61,525 nucleotides of DNA from Thermotoga sp. (GCA_020722015.1 DYLQ01000007.1:9454-70978), one strand, 5' to 3'. Counted from the first letter of the stretch, positions 37,858 to 48,828 are shown. Numbers and translations are program-made. The notes: generated by a model not told the origin, from the letters alone.

Positions 37858-39399
37858 TTATTTTTTCTCAATTTTAATGGTTATTTTGTATTTTTTCCAT
37901 AAAAACCAAATGATAAGGATGGCTATGATCACGATACCCAAAATCGGCCATTCCATAACCAAAAAAGTGTAAATATAAATGGATAAATTTTGCATGATTT
38001 GATTGAAATTGGATTTCAAAGACGGAAGTTCCTTTTGAACTACTGAAATAGAACTACCATCAACAGTTACAATCGCATAACTTCTACCACCAATCTCAAG
38101 ATTTGGGAACGGATGATTTGAATATCCTTTTATTTTTCCAGTTGATATAACAAGATCAACTCCGTTATTCTGCATTATCCGCTCAAGTTTCTGTGAATTC
38201 TGTTTGTCTAAACTTGTTCCACTTGCTTGTGTAGAATAAACCGGGAAGTGCATGAGAATTATCTTGTGGGCGTAGGTTGATGCCTGCGACAATCTATCGG
38301 ACAACCAATCAAGTTGTGATTGATTCAACTTACCGCTTGTAACATTTAAAGCCACAAAAAACGTGTTTCCAACATGAAATGTGTATTCATAATTTCCAAA
38401 TATCGAATAAAAATGAGCGTAACCGCCATCTGAAAACTCTCGAGGACCTGGTACGACAAGAAACGGCATTCTTATTTTTTTCAAATCGTTAAGTAGTATC
38501 TTATATTTAGAAAGGTCTCCAGAATAAACTATGTTTCCAAGATTAACGACAAAATCTTTCGAATTTGACGTTGCAGTTGCAGACGAAAAAGCATCGAAGA
38601 ATTCGATATTGTAAAAAGTATTCCCAACGATGTAAAATGAAAAATTGCCCTTTATTTTTTGAATTTTGGTAAGATTGACGTAGTTAAGATCATGTGTGTT
38701 CACAGGGAAATAAGCCTCATAAAGCGCGAAAGAGACAAAGAAGACCAGGAATGACCATAAAATGATGTTAACGAATATCGTGAAGAGTTTCACATATTTT
38801 TTCAAGGACCTATACCCAAAATAAATTCCAAAAGTAACTCCAACAAGGATAAAAACAACTATCCATATTATATCCATACTAACGCCCGAAAGACCGAGTT
38901 GGAAGCCAAAATACGTTAAGACAAGCGACCATATAAGACTTCCCAAAAAGGTATAAAGTATGTAACTCCAAATGTTCATCTTTGCAATTCCTGCAGGAAT
39001 TGCAACGAGCCCTCTTACGACAGGAAGCAATCTTGTTGTAAAAACGGTGAAATTACCGTACTTTTCAAACCAACCTTCCATCGCGTCAAGGTGTTTATCG
39101 GAGATCAGCACATATTTGCCCCACCGCTTTATAAAACCCCTTCCAAAAAACATCGATACATAATAAAGGGCTATTGAACCAATCGTTCCTCCTATTGACC
39201 CCATAAATACAACGCCAAGTACGTTAAGAGTACCCTTGGAAGCGATGTATCCGCCAAGGGGAAGTATGATCTCACTTGGTATCGGAATAGAAAAGCCTTC
39301 CAAGATCATCGTGAACAATATACCGAAATACCCTGCTGAATTTATTGCCCATATTGAAAAATTACTTAAAGAATTCAAAAAAAAGTGTATGACACTCAA
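37858..39399 (-). CDS. DedA membrane protein fused to inactive phosphoesterase domain
   Basis: 513 residues. Residues 1-200 are a DedA/VTT domain (EGFSIPIPSE at 34-43, TRLLPVVRGLVAIPAG at 122-137), a family tied to lipid scrambling and membrane potential. After a helix at about 205-228, residues 250-455 follow the calcineurin-like phosphoesterase layout, but the metal ligands are replaced: G-D becomes GN at 259-260 and 288-289, GNHD becomes GPRE at 318-321, GHxH becomes GKIK at 420-423; only His384 remains. A C-terminal helix (about 478-500) and basic tail close the protein. The domain is probably a binding module outside the membrane. The stop overlaps the start region: ATG 39399 is coupled to pfp by ATGA. 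Confidence 0.85.
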   Translation of the reverse strand: MSVIHFFLNSLSNFSIWAINSAGYFGILFTMILEGFSIPIPSEIILPLGGYIASKGTLNVLGVVFMGSIGGTIGSIALYYVSMFFGRGFIKRWGKYVLISDKHLDAMEGWFEKYGNFTVFTTRLLPVVRGLVAIPAGIAKMNIWSYILYTFLGSLIWSLVLTYFGFQLGLSGVSMDIIWIVVFILVGVTFGIYFGYRSLKKYVKLFTIFVNIILWSFLVFFVSFALYEAYFPVNTHDLNYVNLTKIQKIKGNFSFYIVGNTFYNIEFFDAFSSATATSNSKDFVVNLGNIVYSGDLSKYKILLNDLKKIRMPFLVVPGPREFSDGGYAHFYSIFGNYEYTFHVGNTFFVALNVTSGKLNQSQLDWLSDRLSQASTYAHKIILMHFPVYSTQASGTSLDKQNSQKLERIMQNNGVDLVISTGKIKGYSNHPFPNLEIGGRSYAIVTVDGSSISVVQKELPSLKSNFNQIMQNLSIYIYTFLVMEWPILGIVIIAILIIWFLWKKYKITIKIEKK

Positions 39400-40526
39400 A
39401 ACTTTCTCCTTGCGTATTTCGGTAATTCTCCAACTAATGGTTTCAGATATTCAATTAGCTTTTGAACGTTAAAATCTTCCGGAACAGTTTTTATCCTGTT
39501 TCCAATTCCTTCAATTGAGATGATCTTGGTTTTCGATGAATAAGAAGCATCTCCATTATTTCTTTCGATTGAAACAAAAAACGCATTTTTACCGTTCTCA
39601 AGGGCATCAACGGCATCAGCTCCCACCATTACAGCCTCTTTGAGGTCGACTTCGGAAACGACATGAGATGCGGATCTTTGGAGAAAAGATGGATTCACGA
39701 ATTTGGCTTTACCTATTTTTTCGATGATAGCGGCAATTTTTTCGCCAGCCCCACTTAATTTTGGATGGCCAAAAGCGTCTTTGATTTCCATGGCAGAGAA
39801 ATATTTTCCGTCCTTGTTTCTTATACCTTCAGAAACGGCCACAAGCACCATACCTTTTTTTGAAGAAACTTCATCAAGAACTTGATCTTCAGAAACCATC
39901 TTTTCTGGGATATAACTTATCACATTTAGACCATCGATGATCTCTTCAGATAATTTAACCGATTCAGTAAGCCAACCTGAATCTCTGCCCATTATTTCCA
40001 TAACACATATAGGCAGTTTTGAATAAGCCATTGAATCCATGACAAACTCGGATGCCAAAATGTTTATAAATTTCGCTGCACTTGGAAAACCAGGGCAGTG
40101 ATCCGTTTCAACAAGATCGTTATCTATGGTTTTGGGTATACCACCTGTAAGGAGAGGCAATTTTCTTCTGTTTACTTCGTTGGATATCTTTTCAACGGAA
40201 TCCATAGAATCATTACCACCTATGTAGAGGAAAGCGTCTATTTTGTTAGAATTGATCACATCAAAAAAACGATCGTAGATCTCGCTGGGAGGTTTAGGAA
40301 GGCTATATCTGCAAGATCCAAGGTATGCTCCCGGAGTTTTTTTCAAAAGTTGGATATTTTCATCCTCAATTTTTAAATTGACCAATTTCGATTCTAAAAT
40401 TCCTTCTATTCCGTAAAGGCCTCCAATTACATCATGATTAAGTTGTTTAGCCCTTTCAATTACACCTGAAAGAGAAGCATTTATTACGGCCGTTGGTCCA
40501 CCCGATTGTGCTACGAGAATTCTCAT
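39396..40526 (-). CDS. pfp: PPi-dependent 6-phosphofructokinase
   Basis: Phosphorylates fructose 6-phosphate, probably with pyrophosphate. 376 residues; AQSGGPTAVINASL, GGNDSM and GIPKTIDNDL. Asp in GGND and Lys in PKTIDND replace the two glycines found in ATP enzymes (GGDG and PGSIDND), the known determinants of PPi use. MEIMGRDSGW binds sugar phosphate. ATG 40526 overlaps the pepF stop (ATGA). It sits in one operon with pepF, pyk and an ATP-type pfkA, giving both reversible and committed routes. Confidence 0.92.
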   Translation of the reverse strand: MRILVAQSGGPTAVINASLSGVIERAKQLNHDVIGGLYGIEGILESKLVNLKIEDENIQLLKKTPGAYLGSCRYSLPKPPSEIYDRFFDVINSNKIDAFLYIGGNDSMDSVEKISNEVNRRKLPLLTGGIPKTIDNDLVETDHCPGFPSAAKFINILASEFVMDSMAYSKLPICVMEIMGRDSGWLTESVKLSEEIIDGLNVISYIPEKMVSEDQVLDEVSSKKGMVLVAVSEGIRNKDGKYFSAMEIKDAFGHPKLSGAGEKIAAIIEKIGKAKFVNPSFLQRSASHVVSEVDLKEAVMVGADAVDALENGKNAFFVSIERNNGDASYSSKTKIISIEGIGNRIKTVPEDFNVQKLIEYLKPLVGELPKYARRKF

Positions 40527-42289
40527 TTTATTTTATACTCCAATCTCTTCACAAGATTCCCTTCTATGTAATCAAATCCAGCTTGCCAGAAATTTGGATC
40601 TGAAAGTTTTATTCCGAACGGTTCTAAAAGTTTTTCTGGATTATCAGATCCTCCTGCCGAAAGTAGTTCGATATATCTTTTTTTGAAATCAGGCATGCCT
40701 TCCTTATATTTGGCATAAAGGGATATGACGAGTAATTGGGCAAAATCATAAGCATAACAATAAAAAGGCGTATGAAAAAAGTGCGGGACTGAAGACCATT
40801 CCCATTTGAATTCTGGATTGTATTCCACCGCATCACCGAACATGATATGAAGTTCTTCATCGTATATATCCGAAAGTTCATCGAAGGTTGCCCCGGCTTT
40901 GAATATCTTTTCATGTGCTCGCCTTTCGAACCTGGTAAACATGTTTTGTCTGTTCATCGTCGCAAAGAGATCCTCGAGCTTGGAGGCAATAAAAGGCACT
41001 ACTTCTTTCTTGGGAAGCGTTTCAAGAAAATGATCCATCAGAAGCATTTCAGCAAAGGTGGAAGAAGTTTCCGCCATGGTAAGTGGTGTGTGATACTGAA
41101 GGATATTTTGCTTTGAAGAAAGCACGGCATGAAGGCCGTGACCAAGTTCATGGCCAAGTGTCATGACGTCTTTTATCTGCCCGGTAAAGGTCAAAAGCAC
41201 GTAAGGATGAATGGTCGGTGTCGAATAGGAGCAAAATGCTCCGCCCTCTTTAGCGGGCATAGCGGCAGCATGAATCCAATTTTTGTTGAAAAAATCGTCA
41301 ACTATTTTTCCAAACGCTTCATCGAAATTATAAAAGGCTTTTCTTACGATTTCTTTTGCTTCTTTCCATTGGAAAAACTTCTGAACGTTGCCAACCGGTG
41401 CGTATATGTCGCTTAACTTCAATTTTGTCCCCATCAGTTTGGATTTCACTTTGTAGTATCGGTTGACAAGGGAATTATTTTTTGTCGTTACATCAATAAG
41501 AGTGTCGACAACTGAATCGCTAACTTCGTTATCGAGATTTCTCATGCTGTTTGGGGTAGTGTAACCTCTTAGAAATGCTTCATTGTCATAATCTTTTGCC
41601 ACGGCGTTGTAGACATTTTCTATCTCAAGTGCGTTCTTTTTGTACCTTTTAAATAGCTTTGAACTTGTCATTTCTCTTACCTTTGGATCTGGATGCATTC
41701 TGAGAGCTCGAAATTGACTGCTATTTAAGGTTTGCATTTTCCCATCCATTTTGACCCTGAATTTGTAGGTTGATACGAATTGAGTGTAAAATTTGACAAA
41801 CGCATCTGAACCGGTTGTATTTTTGTATACCACAATTTGTTCTTCTTTTTCGGAAAAAACGTGATCTTTGAATCTTCTCGATGATTCGATAAAATGTCTG
41901 TATTTTTCAAGCGACGGGATGAGTCTTTCAAAGATATCATCCGGCATTTTTGATATCGCTATGCTAAAAAAGATAAGGTTAGACTGAAATTCTTTTTCAA
42001 CATTCTCAAACCAAGCCATGATTTTTTTCGATTCATCGGAAATAGTATTTTCTGAGAATTTAAGTTGAACGTACTCAGACATTTTTCCAAAACGATTGTA
42101 AAGATCGGAAAGTGTCTCAATGGAAACCAATGTTGAATTGGGATCTCGAAAAATTTGATCCGTATTTGAATATCTTTGATGAAATTCACTACTTTTTTGA
42201 AGCAATTCTTCGGCATCTCTTTTGAGTTTCTCCTGAGAACTGTAAATATCTCCAAGATTCCACAAGACTTTTTCAGCACCAGTTTCCAT
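40523..42289 (-). CDS. pepF: Oligoendopeptidase F (M3B)
   Basis: Cytoplasmic zinc metallopeptidase cleaving medium-length peptides. 588 residues; zinc site TLGHELGHGLHAV with the third ligand Glu in MAETSSTFAEML, and the C-terminal substrate loop HFFHTPFYCYAYDFAQLL. ATG 42289 chosen for AAGGAGGTG 8 bases upstream; an in-frame GTG at 42298 overlaps that site. It lies between the two kinase genes pyk and pfp. Confidence 0.95.
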   Translation of the reverse strand: METGAEKVLWNLGDIYSSQEKLKRDAEELLQKSSEFHQRYSNTDQIFRDPNSTLVSIETLSDLYNRFGKMSEYVQLKFSENTISDESKKIMAWFENVEKEFQSNLIFFSIAISKMPDDIFERLIPSLEKYRHFIESSRRFKDHVFSEKEEQIVVYKNTTGSDAFVKFYTQFVSTYKFRVKMDGKMQTLNSSQFRALRMHPDPKVREMTSSKLFKRYKKNALEIENVYNAVAKDYDNEAFLRGYTTPNSMRNLDNEVSDSVVDTLIDVTTKNNSLVNRYYKVKSKLMGTKLKLSDIYAPVGNVQKFFQWKEAKEIVRKAFYNFDEAFGKIVDDFFNKNWIHAAAMPAKEGGAFCSYSTPTIHPYVLLTFTGQIKDVMTLGHELGHGLHAVLSSKQNILQYHTPLTMAETSSTFAEMLLMDHFLETLPKKEVVPFIASKLEDLFATMNRQNMFTRFERRAHEKIFKAGATFDELSDIYDEELHIMFGDAVEYNPEFKWEWSSVPHFFHTPFYCYAYDFAQLLVISLYAKYKEGMPDFKKRYIELLSAGGSDNPEKLLEPFGIKLSDPNFWQAGFDYIEGNLVKRLEYKIK

Positions 42290-42302
42290 CTGTAACACCT
42301 CC

Positions 42303-43718
42303 TTAAATTTTGTGAATTTGAATAAGATTTGTAGTTCCGGAAAATCCCCACGGGATTCCAGCCGTTATGACAACATTCTCACCTGGATTTGCAAGGCCCA
42401 TTCCAAGAAGTTCTTTTATCGAATTTTCTATCATTTCATCCGTGGATTCGACCCTATCTATGACAGTTGGAATAACTCCCCAAACAAGCGCCATTTGATG
42501 GTAAGAACTTTCCTTCGGAGTGGGAGCAAAGATAGCGGCTGACGGGCGAAATTTCGACACATGTCTTGCTGTGTATCCTGAAAATGTCGATGCTATTATG
42601 ATAGAAGTCCCCAGTTCAATGCTCAAATGCCACGCCGAGTAGGCTATGGCATTGCTTATATTTTGATTTTCATCAAAAGCGGATGCCCTTACACTTTCAG
42701 ATATTTCAAGATATTCCTCAGCCTTCATGGTTATCCTATCCATGAACTTTACGGCTTCAATCGGATAATTTCCTATTGTGGTTTCTTCCGAAAGCATAAC
42801 CGCATCTGTCCCATCGAGAACCGCATTTGCTATGTCCGTGATCTCCGCACGGGTTGGTCTTGGATTTGTGACCATAGATTCCAGCATCTGAGTTGCGGTT
42901 ATAACCGGTATGGCTCGTGCATTACAAAGTTTTATGATCCTTTTCTGAGCTATTGGCAGATCTTCTGAAGGTATTTCGGCTCCAAGATCTCCTCTGGCAA
43001 CCATGGCGCCGTCCGAAACGTCAAGAATGGATTCAAGGTTATCGAGAGCCTGTTTCGTTTCTATTTTTGAAATTATATGCGCGTCTTCAAAGCCTTTTTC
43101 TTTCAAAATTTGTCTCAAATCCGTTACGTCTTTTGGTTTTCTGACAAAGGATAAAGCAACGTATTCAGGCTTCAATTGTGATATCAATTCTATATCGTTT
43201 AAATCTTTTTCTGTAAGTGTCGGTACTCCAAGATCAACTCCGGGCACGTTTATTCCCCTGTTGTGAGTTATCCTTCCGCCATTTACAACCGCTGTGATGA
43301 TGTCTGTGCTTGTCGAAGATAAGACTTTGAGATTTATAAGTCCGTCGTTTAAAAAGATCGTATCGCCAGAACTAACGTCTTTGGGAAGCCCATTATAACT
43401 TACAGAAATTTTATTCTCATCTCCAAGCACGTCATCAACGGTTAAGACGAGCTTAGAACCTTTTTTAAGATCAACGTATTCCGTCTTTAATTTGCCGGTT
43501 CTCAATTTTGGCCCTTCTATATCCATAAGAATCGCAACAGGTAGGCCGAGTCTTTTTCTAATTTCTCTTATGTCTTGAACTGTTTGTGCTTTTTCTTCAT
43601 GTGTTCCATGAGACATGTTTAGTCTTGCCACATTCATTCCTGTTCTTACCAGGGATTCTAAAATCTCCTTTTTTAGGGTTACAGGCCCTATCGTACAAAC
43701 TATTTTGGTTTTCCGCAT
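42303..43718 (-). CDS. pyk: Pyruvate kinase
   Basis: Makes pyruvate and ATP from phosphoenolpyruvate. 471 residues: MRKTKIVCTIGPVT, RLNMSHG, MDIEGPKLRTG, active-site Lys in HIISKIETKQAL, ARGDLGAE, ATQMLESM and a C-terminal regulatory domain ending in the usual nucleotide-like region. No extra PEP-utilising domain. ATG 43718 lies behind AAGGAGG; a longer open frame to 43751 overlaps pfkA and lacks support. Confidence 0.97.
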   Translation of the reverse strand: MRKTKIVCTIGPVTLKKEILESLVRTGMNVARLNMSHGTHEEKAQTVQDIREIRKRLGLPVAILMDIEGPKLRTGKLKTEYVDLKKGSKLVLTVDDVLGDENKISVSYNGLPKDVSSGDTIFLNDGLINLKVLSSTSTDIITAVVNGGRITHNRGINVPGVDLGVPTLTEKDLNDIELISQLKPEYVALSFVRKPKDVTDLRQILKEKGFEDAHIISKIETKQALDNLESILDVSDGAMVARGDLGAEIPSEDLPIAQKRIIKLCNARAIPVITATQMLESMVTNPRPTRAEITDIANAVLDGTDAVMLSEETTIGNYPIEAVKFMDRITMKAEEYLEISESVRASAFDENQNISNAIAYSAWHLSIELGTSIIIASTFSGYTARHVSKFRPSAAIFAPTPKESSYHQMALVWGVIPTVIDRVESTDEMIENSIKELLGMGLANPGENVVITAGIPWGFSGTTNLIQIHKI

Positions 43719-43731
43719 CTTTATAACCTCC

Positions 43732-44691
43732 TTAGGATAGCGTGTTGGCAAGATCGTAAAGGCTCAGATCGAGTTCTTTTCTCTTTTGAAGCGCTTTGTT
43801 GAGATCAACAGGGACAAGGTTGTTTCCTTGAATTCCTATCATGACATTTGACTGGCCATCCATAAAAGCCTTAACTGCTGCCGCTCCCATGCGAGATGCA
43901 AGAAGTCTGTCCGCAACGGAAGGAGACCCTCCCCTTTGAATATGACCAAGGATGGTAACACGCGTTTCATATCCAGTTTTGTTTTCAAGGTGGCGTGCAA
44001 CGGTGTAGGCACTTGCCGCTCCCTCGGCAACGATAACGATAGAGTTTATCTTGCCACGCTTTTTGCCGGCAAGCATTTTATCAGCAAGAGCTTGATAATC
44101 AACTTTAACTTCCGGTATTAGTATTGCCTCAGCTCCCGTTGTCAATCCTGAAATCAGGGCTATATATCCACAATTTCTTCCCATGGTCTCGACTATGAAT
44201 GCCCTTTCGTGAGAAGAAGCCGTATCTTTAAGCTTTTGAACGTTTTCAACAACTGTGTTCAAACAGGTATCAACTCCTATGCACATATCCGTCTCGGATA
44301 TATCGTTGTCTATGCTGCCAGGTAATCCAATGACTTTGATATCGCTTTCAGCGGCAACAAGGGCGGCCCCATTTAAACTTCCATCACCGCCTATCACGAT
44401 AAGTCCTTTTATTTCACGATCTTTAAGGATCTTGTAAGCTTCCTGACGTCCCTTGTCAACTTTGAATTCCTGACATCTTGCGGTTCTGAGAATGGTACCT
44501 CCTTTTTCCATTATTCCCCCGACATCTGAAAAGCTGAGTAATCTCATATCATCTTCAAGAAGACCTGCGTACCCTCTCATTATACCGTACACTTCGAGTC
44601 CATTACTTACACCATACCTTACAACTGCTCTGATGGCCGCATTCATTCCTGGCGCGTCTCCACCACTTGTCATAACTGCTATTCTTTTCAT
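43732..44691 (-). CDS. pfkA: ATP-dependent 6-phosphofructokinase
   Basis: Committed step of glycolysis. 319 residues; [17 protein letters not shown]-type GGDGSLNGA and [10 protein letters not shown] with the two glycines of ATP enzymes, catalytic Asp in this motif, and [13 protein letters not shown]. Allosteric-site residues fit the PfkA tetramer. ATG 44691 behind GGAGG and overlapping the mutS stop (ATGA). pfkA-pyk is a classic pair. Confidence 0.97.
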   Translation of the reverse strand: MKRIAVMTSGGDAPGMNAAIRAVVRYGVSNGLEVYGIMRGYAGLLEDDMRLLSFSDVGGIMEKGGTILRTARCQEFKVDKGRQEAYKILKDREIKGLIVIGGDGSLNGAALVAAESDIKVIGLPGSIDNDISETDMCIGVDTCLNTVVENVQKLKDTASSHERAFIVETMGRNCGYIALISGLTTGAEAILIPEVKVDYQALADKMLAGKKRGKINSIVIVAEGAASAYTVARHLENKTGYETRVTILGHIQRGGSPSVADRLLASRMGAAAVKAFMDGQSNVMIGIQGNNLVPVDLNKALQKRKELDLSLYDLANTLS

Positions 44692-47096
44692 CTTGATCCT
44701 CCTCTATTTTCGAAAAAACTGATTTGATTTTCATTTAGATTTTTAATCTTTTTCTTGATGTTTTCAACTTCTCCAGACGTTAAAAATCTCACACCTTTCT
44801 CTATATGACTCGCCGATGATATAGCCTGTGCGACTTCGTAAGCCCTATCGATAATCTCACCAGGAATTCCTGCAATCTTTGCAACTTCTATCCCATAACT
44901 TTTATCCGCAATCCCATGTATCACTTTATGAAGGAAAAGCACATTTTTACCTTTTTCCAAGACCTCTATCGTTAAATTATAAATATTCGAATATATCTTT
45001 TCAAGTTCTGAAAGTTCGTTGTAATGCGTTGCAAAAATTGTAAAAGCACCTACTTTCTGAGAAATATATTCTGAAACAGCCCATGCTATGCTCATCCCAT
45101 CAAATGTACTCGTTCCACGACCTATTTCGTCTAAAATGACGAAAGAATTCTTAGTTGCAAAGTTCAATATCGTAGAAACTTCTGACATCTCAACCAAAAA
45201 GGTACTTTTATTTGATGTAAGATCATCTCTTGCGCCTATTCTGGTGAAAATCCTGTCAAAAACTCTTAATTGAGCGCTTTGAGCAGGGACAAAAGAACCC
45301 ATTTGGGCCATGATCGCAATGAGTGCTATTTGACGGATAAACGTTGACTTTCCAGACATATTAGGACCTGTAAGAATAACAAAATTTTTTTCTTCGTCCA
45401 TATCAAGATCGTTTGAAATGAATTCATTCACCCTTTTTTCGACAATCGGATGACGTCCACCTTTTATTTTAACACTTAAACCAAAAGAAGGTCTAACGTA
45501 ATTCTCTTCAATGGCCATTAAAGAAAAAGCAGAAATCATATCCATAAAGGCTATTTTTGCGGCATTTTCGAGAATTTTATCTTTATTTTTAAGAATTTCA
45601 TTGCATACTTTTTCAAAACATTCTATTTCAAGATTTGTCACATTTTCATTTGCCTGAAGCACACGTTTTTCCATTTCGCTAAGTTCGGGAGTTGTGTAAC
45701 GTTCGGCGTTAACGAGTGTTTGCTTTCTAACATATTCTGGCGGAATTTCTCCTTTGTATCCCTTTGAAATCTCTATGTAATAGCCAAATACCGAACTGTA
45801 ACCGATTTTAACCTTGTTCCCGATCTTGTTTCTTTCCTTTTCTTCGTAACTTTTTATGTATCCGTCGATATCGTAAAGTATCGATCTGGCTTCATCGAGT
45901 GCTTCTGAAAATCCACTGACTATAACTTTACCAGTTCCGACATCGCCTTGAGGTTCTTCTGAAATTGCATTCTTCAGAAGTGAATAAAGATCATCAAGAG
46001 GATCCAAGAAATAATTTGAGAAGATGGGATTTACCTTTATCCAGTCGTTGATGTAACTAAAAGATCCTATACTTTCTCTCAAGGCTACAACATCAGAGGG
46101 AACGACAGCATTGTAAGCTATTCTTGAAATTATCCTTTCAACATCGTGTATTTTCGAGAGAATATTTCTCAAAGATTCTAACATATTCCGATGAAGCGTT
46201 AGAAATTCGACAAGGTTAAGTCTTTTTTCTATCTCATTTTGCTCTGAAAGAGGCGCAATTATCTCTCTTCTCAAGATTCTTTGACCCATGTTCGTAACGG
46301 TCCTATTCATGTGAGAATACAGTGATAAGCCTGTTGATTTCGTTATTTCAAGATTTGATATGGTAAGCACATCAAGAAAAATCCTTTCTTTCTCTCTCAA
46401 CTTAACCGGCCTTTTTACGTTGGCAAGAGCACGTTTTTGAGTTGTTTGGAGATATTTAAGGATTGCTGCTGCTGCAATTCTTTCTGTTTTTGTAAGTTCG
46501 AGAAAAGAGAGATCTTCAACATCAAATTGACCTTTAAGCACACCGTCTGCGTTTGGATCAAAATACCAATCTTCTACTCTTTCAACGAAAACGTTATTGA
46601 TTTCTTTGAGTTCCCCTTGATGTATGACATGTTTTGGATCGTACTTCTCTATCGCTTCCTCGGAGGAATCTACAAAGAAATCTCCCGTAGATATATCTAT
46701 AAGTGCAGTTACACCTTTGTAATAAGCGGCGATGTAGTTGTTTTCTTTCGTAAGCACATCATCTTCTATTACAGTACCTGGGGTGACAATTCTTGTGACA
46801 TCACGTTTGACAATTCCCTTAGCAAGGGCCGGATCTTCCAATTGGTCGCAAATTGCAACCTTGTTACCTTTTTCTATGAGTTTTTTTAGGTATAAATTTA
46901 GCGCATGATAAGGAATGCCTGCCATCGGATGATCGCTTCTGTGCGTCAAAACAAGTCCAAGTACTTTTGATACGTATCTTGCATCGTCATCAAAAGTTTC
47001 GTAAAAATCACCTAACCTGAAAAGCAGTATACAATCTGGATACTGTGCTTTAAGATTGGAATATTGAACCATCATCGGGGTAAGATCATTTGGCAA
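44688..47096 (-). CDS. mutS: DNA mismatch repair protein MutS
   Basis: Recognises mismatches and signals to MutL. 802 residues; mismatch-contacting FYE in [11 protein letters not shown], core and clamp domains, Walker [13 protein letters not shown], Walker [12 protein letters not shown], and the signature [11 protein letters not shown] region at the C-terminus. Its start overlaps the end of miaB by 11 bases. mutL is not in the window. Confidence 0.97.
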   Translation of the reverse strand: MPNDLTPMMVQYSNLKAQYPDCILLFRLGDFYETFDDDARYVSKVLGLVLTHRSDHPMAGIPYHALNLYLKKLIEKGNKVAICDQLEDPALAKGIVKRDVTRIVTPGTVIEDDVLTKENNYIAAYYKGVTALIDISTGDFFVDSSEEAIEKYDPKHVIHQGELKEINNVFVERVEDWYFDPNADGVLKGQFDVEDLSFLELTKTERIAAAAILKYLQTTQKRALANVKRPVKLREKERIFLDVLTISNLEITKSTGLSLYSHMNRTVTNMGQRILRREIIAPLSEQNEIEKRLNLVEFLTLHRNMLESLRNILSKIHDVERIISRIAYNAVVPSDVVALRESIGSFSYINDWIKVNPIFSNYFLDPLDDLYSLLKNAISEEPQGDVGTGKVIVSGFSEALDEARSILYDIDGYIKSYEEKERNKIGNKVKIGYSSVFGYYIEISKGYKGEIPPEYVRKQTLVNAERYTTPELSEMEKRVLQANENVTNLEIECFEKVCNEILKNKDKILENAAKIAFMDMISAFSLMAIEENYVRPSFGLSVKIKGGRHPIVEKRVNEFISNDLDMDEEKNFVILTGPNMSGKSTFIRQIALIAIMAQMGSFVPAQSAQLRVFDRIFTRIGARDDLTSNKSTFLVEMSEVSTILNFATKNSFVILDEIGRGTSTFDGMSIAWAVSEYISQKVGAFTIFATHYNELSELEKIYSNIYNLTIEVLEKGKNVLFLHKVIHGIADKSYGIEVAKIAGIPGEIIDRAYEVAQAISSASHIEKGVRFLTSGEVENIKKKIKNLNENQISFFENRGGSR

Positions 47097-48366
47097 AGGC
47101 TGACACCTTCATTTGACCATACAATGTACCGGATTTGAATGCAGTCAATCTAACTTTTAAAATCTCACCCTCCGGTATCATTTCATCTATCAAAACCATT
47201 CTGTTATCGATAGTCCTTCCATAAGATCTGCGGTCGGAATTACTTTCGATTATAATCTCAACTTCCTGGCCTATGATTTCTTCATTAAGCGATCTTTCAA
47301 TGTCGTGTTGAAGTGATGTTAATTTTGCCATCCTTTTTTTCTTGATACTGTAAGTCACATCATCTGGATACAATTTTGAAGCAACAGTCCCATTTCTCGG
47401 AGAATAAGGAGCAACGTTCAAACGAATGTATTTTGCATCTCTAACAAGGGATAGAGTTTCTTCGAAGTCTTCATCCGTTTCCGTTGGAAATCCCACTATT
47501 ATATCACCGCCAATTGTTGCACCTGCGACTTTCGATCTTATTTTATTAACGATTTCTAAGTACTCTCGGTGACTGTACCTTCTGTTCATCTTTTTGAGTA
47601 TCCTATCGCTGCCCGATTGAGCTGGAATATGAAAATTTTTCGAAATTCTTGGATATTTAGCAACTGTATCGATCAGTTCGTCGGTTATATCAGACGGGTA
47701 CGAGGTTAAAAACCAAAATCTTTTTATACCATCTATTTCTTGAGAAAGTTCAAGTAATCTGGCGAGAGATGTGCCATCTTTGAGATCTTTTCCGTAAGAA
47801 TCGACGTTTTGACCTAAAAACGTCACTTGATTGTATCCATTCAACGCAAGTAACCTAACTTCATCGATGATATCTTCAATGGGTCTTGACAGTTCTCTTC
47901 CCCTCGTGTAAGGGACGATGCAATAAGTACAAAATTTATCGCATCCGGCTATTATATTTACCCATGCATGTTTTTTCTGATCCCTTAAAACCGGAGTCTT
48001 CGAGTTTACTTCACATATATGGTCTTCAAGATCGATCTCTTTCATTCCTTCGGCTGCCTGGGTTATGGATGTTATTGCTCTCGTTCCAATTATGAATTCA
48101 ACGTTATATTTTTTCAATTTATCAGACATGGCTTGTGCAACGCATCCGGTTACTCCAACTTTGTATCCATTCTTTTTAAGTCTTCCTATAAGACTATAAA
48201 CTTTGTTTTCGGATTTTCCCCTCACAGCACAGGTGTTGATCACCACAAGATCTGCCATTTTGAGTTCTGTAACAATCGCGTGTCCTGCATTTACCAGCAA
48301 TCCCTTCATTATCTCGGTATCGTGAACGTTCATTTGGCATCCATATGTTCTAAAAAAAACCTTCAT
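47086..48366 (-). CDS. miaB: tRNA methylthiotransferase MiaB
   Basis: Radical-SAM enzyme adding a methylthio group to i6A37 of tRNA. 426 residues: UPF0004 domain Cys in YGCQMN, NTCAVRGKSE and VTGCVAQ; radical-SAM motif CDKFCTYC; C-terminal TRAM domain. ATG 48366 (MKVFFRTYGCQMN) has AAGGGAG 7 bases upstream and overlaps the usp stop as ATGA; the longer frame to 48384 is not family-like. Confidence 0.95.
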   Translation of the reverse strand: MKVFFRTYGCQMNVHDTEIMKGLLVNAGHAIVTELKMADLVVINTCAVRGKSENKVYSLIGRLKKNGYKVGVTGCVAQAMSDKLKKYNVEFIIGTRAITSITQAAEGMKEIDLEDHICEVNSKTPVLRDQKKHAWVNIIAGCDKFCTYCIVPYTRGRELSRPIEDIIDEVRLLALNGYNQVTFLGQNVDSYGKDLKDGTSLARLLELSQEIDGIKRFWFLTSYPSDITDELIDTVAKYPRISKNFHIPAQSGSDRILKKMNRRYSHREYLEIVNKIRSKVAGATIGGDIIVGFPTETDEDFEETLSLVRDAKYIRLNVAPYSPRNGTVASKLYPDDVTYSIKKKRMAKLTSLQHDIERSLNEEIIGQEVEIIIESNSDRRSYGRTIDNRMVLIDEMIPEGEILKVRLTAFKSGTLYGQMKVSAFAK

Positions 48367-48824
48367 TCCTTTTCTCCCTTGCATTTTACGACAAGTACAT
48401 CTGTTTTTGCCATCTTTATGAGTTTTTCTGCCGTTGTTCCAAAAAGGAATTCAGAGACCCATCCACTTTTTCCGTAACTTCCCACAACAAGTAAATCCGC
48501 TTCCCATTTTTCAGCGTAAGCAATTATTTCCTTGTTGGGAATACCAGTTCTCACTTCTTCTTCAAACCCGTAATCACAGTATGCTTTTAAACTCGATGTG
48601 AATTTTCTCATTGCCGTTTCCTGATCTCTTAAAACTTGCGCTTGAACGTTTAAAAATGATGGATGTATCTCACTCGCTGTTGCCAAATTGTACATCATCG
48701 CTGTATCTACAACTGCTATGACAGCAGCTTGTGAACCTTCTCTTTTGGCTATCTCAATTCCTCTTTCAAAAACAAATTTTGAAATTTCCGAACCATCAAC
48801 GGCAATCAAAATTTTCTTGTACAT
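48363..48824 (-). CDS. Universal stress protein (UspA family)
   Basis: 153 residues; YKKILIAVDGSEISKF opens an ATP-binding-type Usp fold, and VVGSYGKSGWVSEFLFGTTAEKL gives the G-2x-G-n-G(S/T) nucleotide loop with one extra residue in the spacer. Starts 4 bases after polA (ATG 48824) and is coupled to miaB. Role in stress survival is known for the family; its place in a repair/replication operon is worth noting. Confidence 0.9.
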   Translation of the reverse strand: MYKKILIAVDGSEISKFVFERGIEIAKREGSQAAVIAVVDTAMMYNLATASEIHPSFLNVQAQVLRDQETAMRKFTSSLKAYCDYGFEEEVRTGIPNKEIIAYAEKWEADLLVVGSYGKSGWVSEFLFGTTAEKLIKMAKTDVLVVKCKGEKE

Positions 48825-48828
48825 TTTA

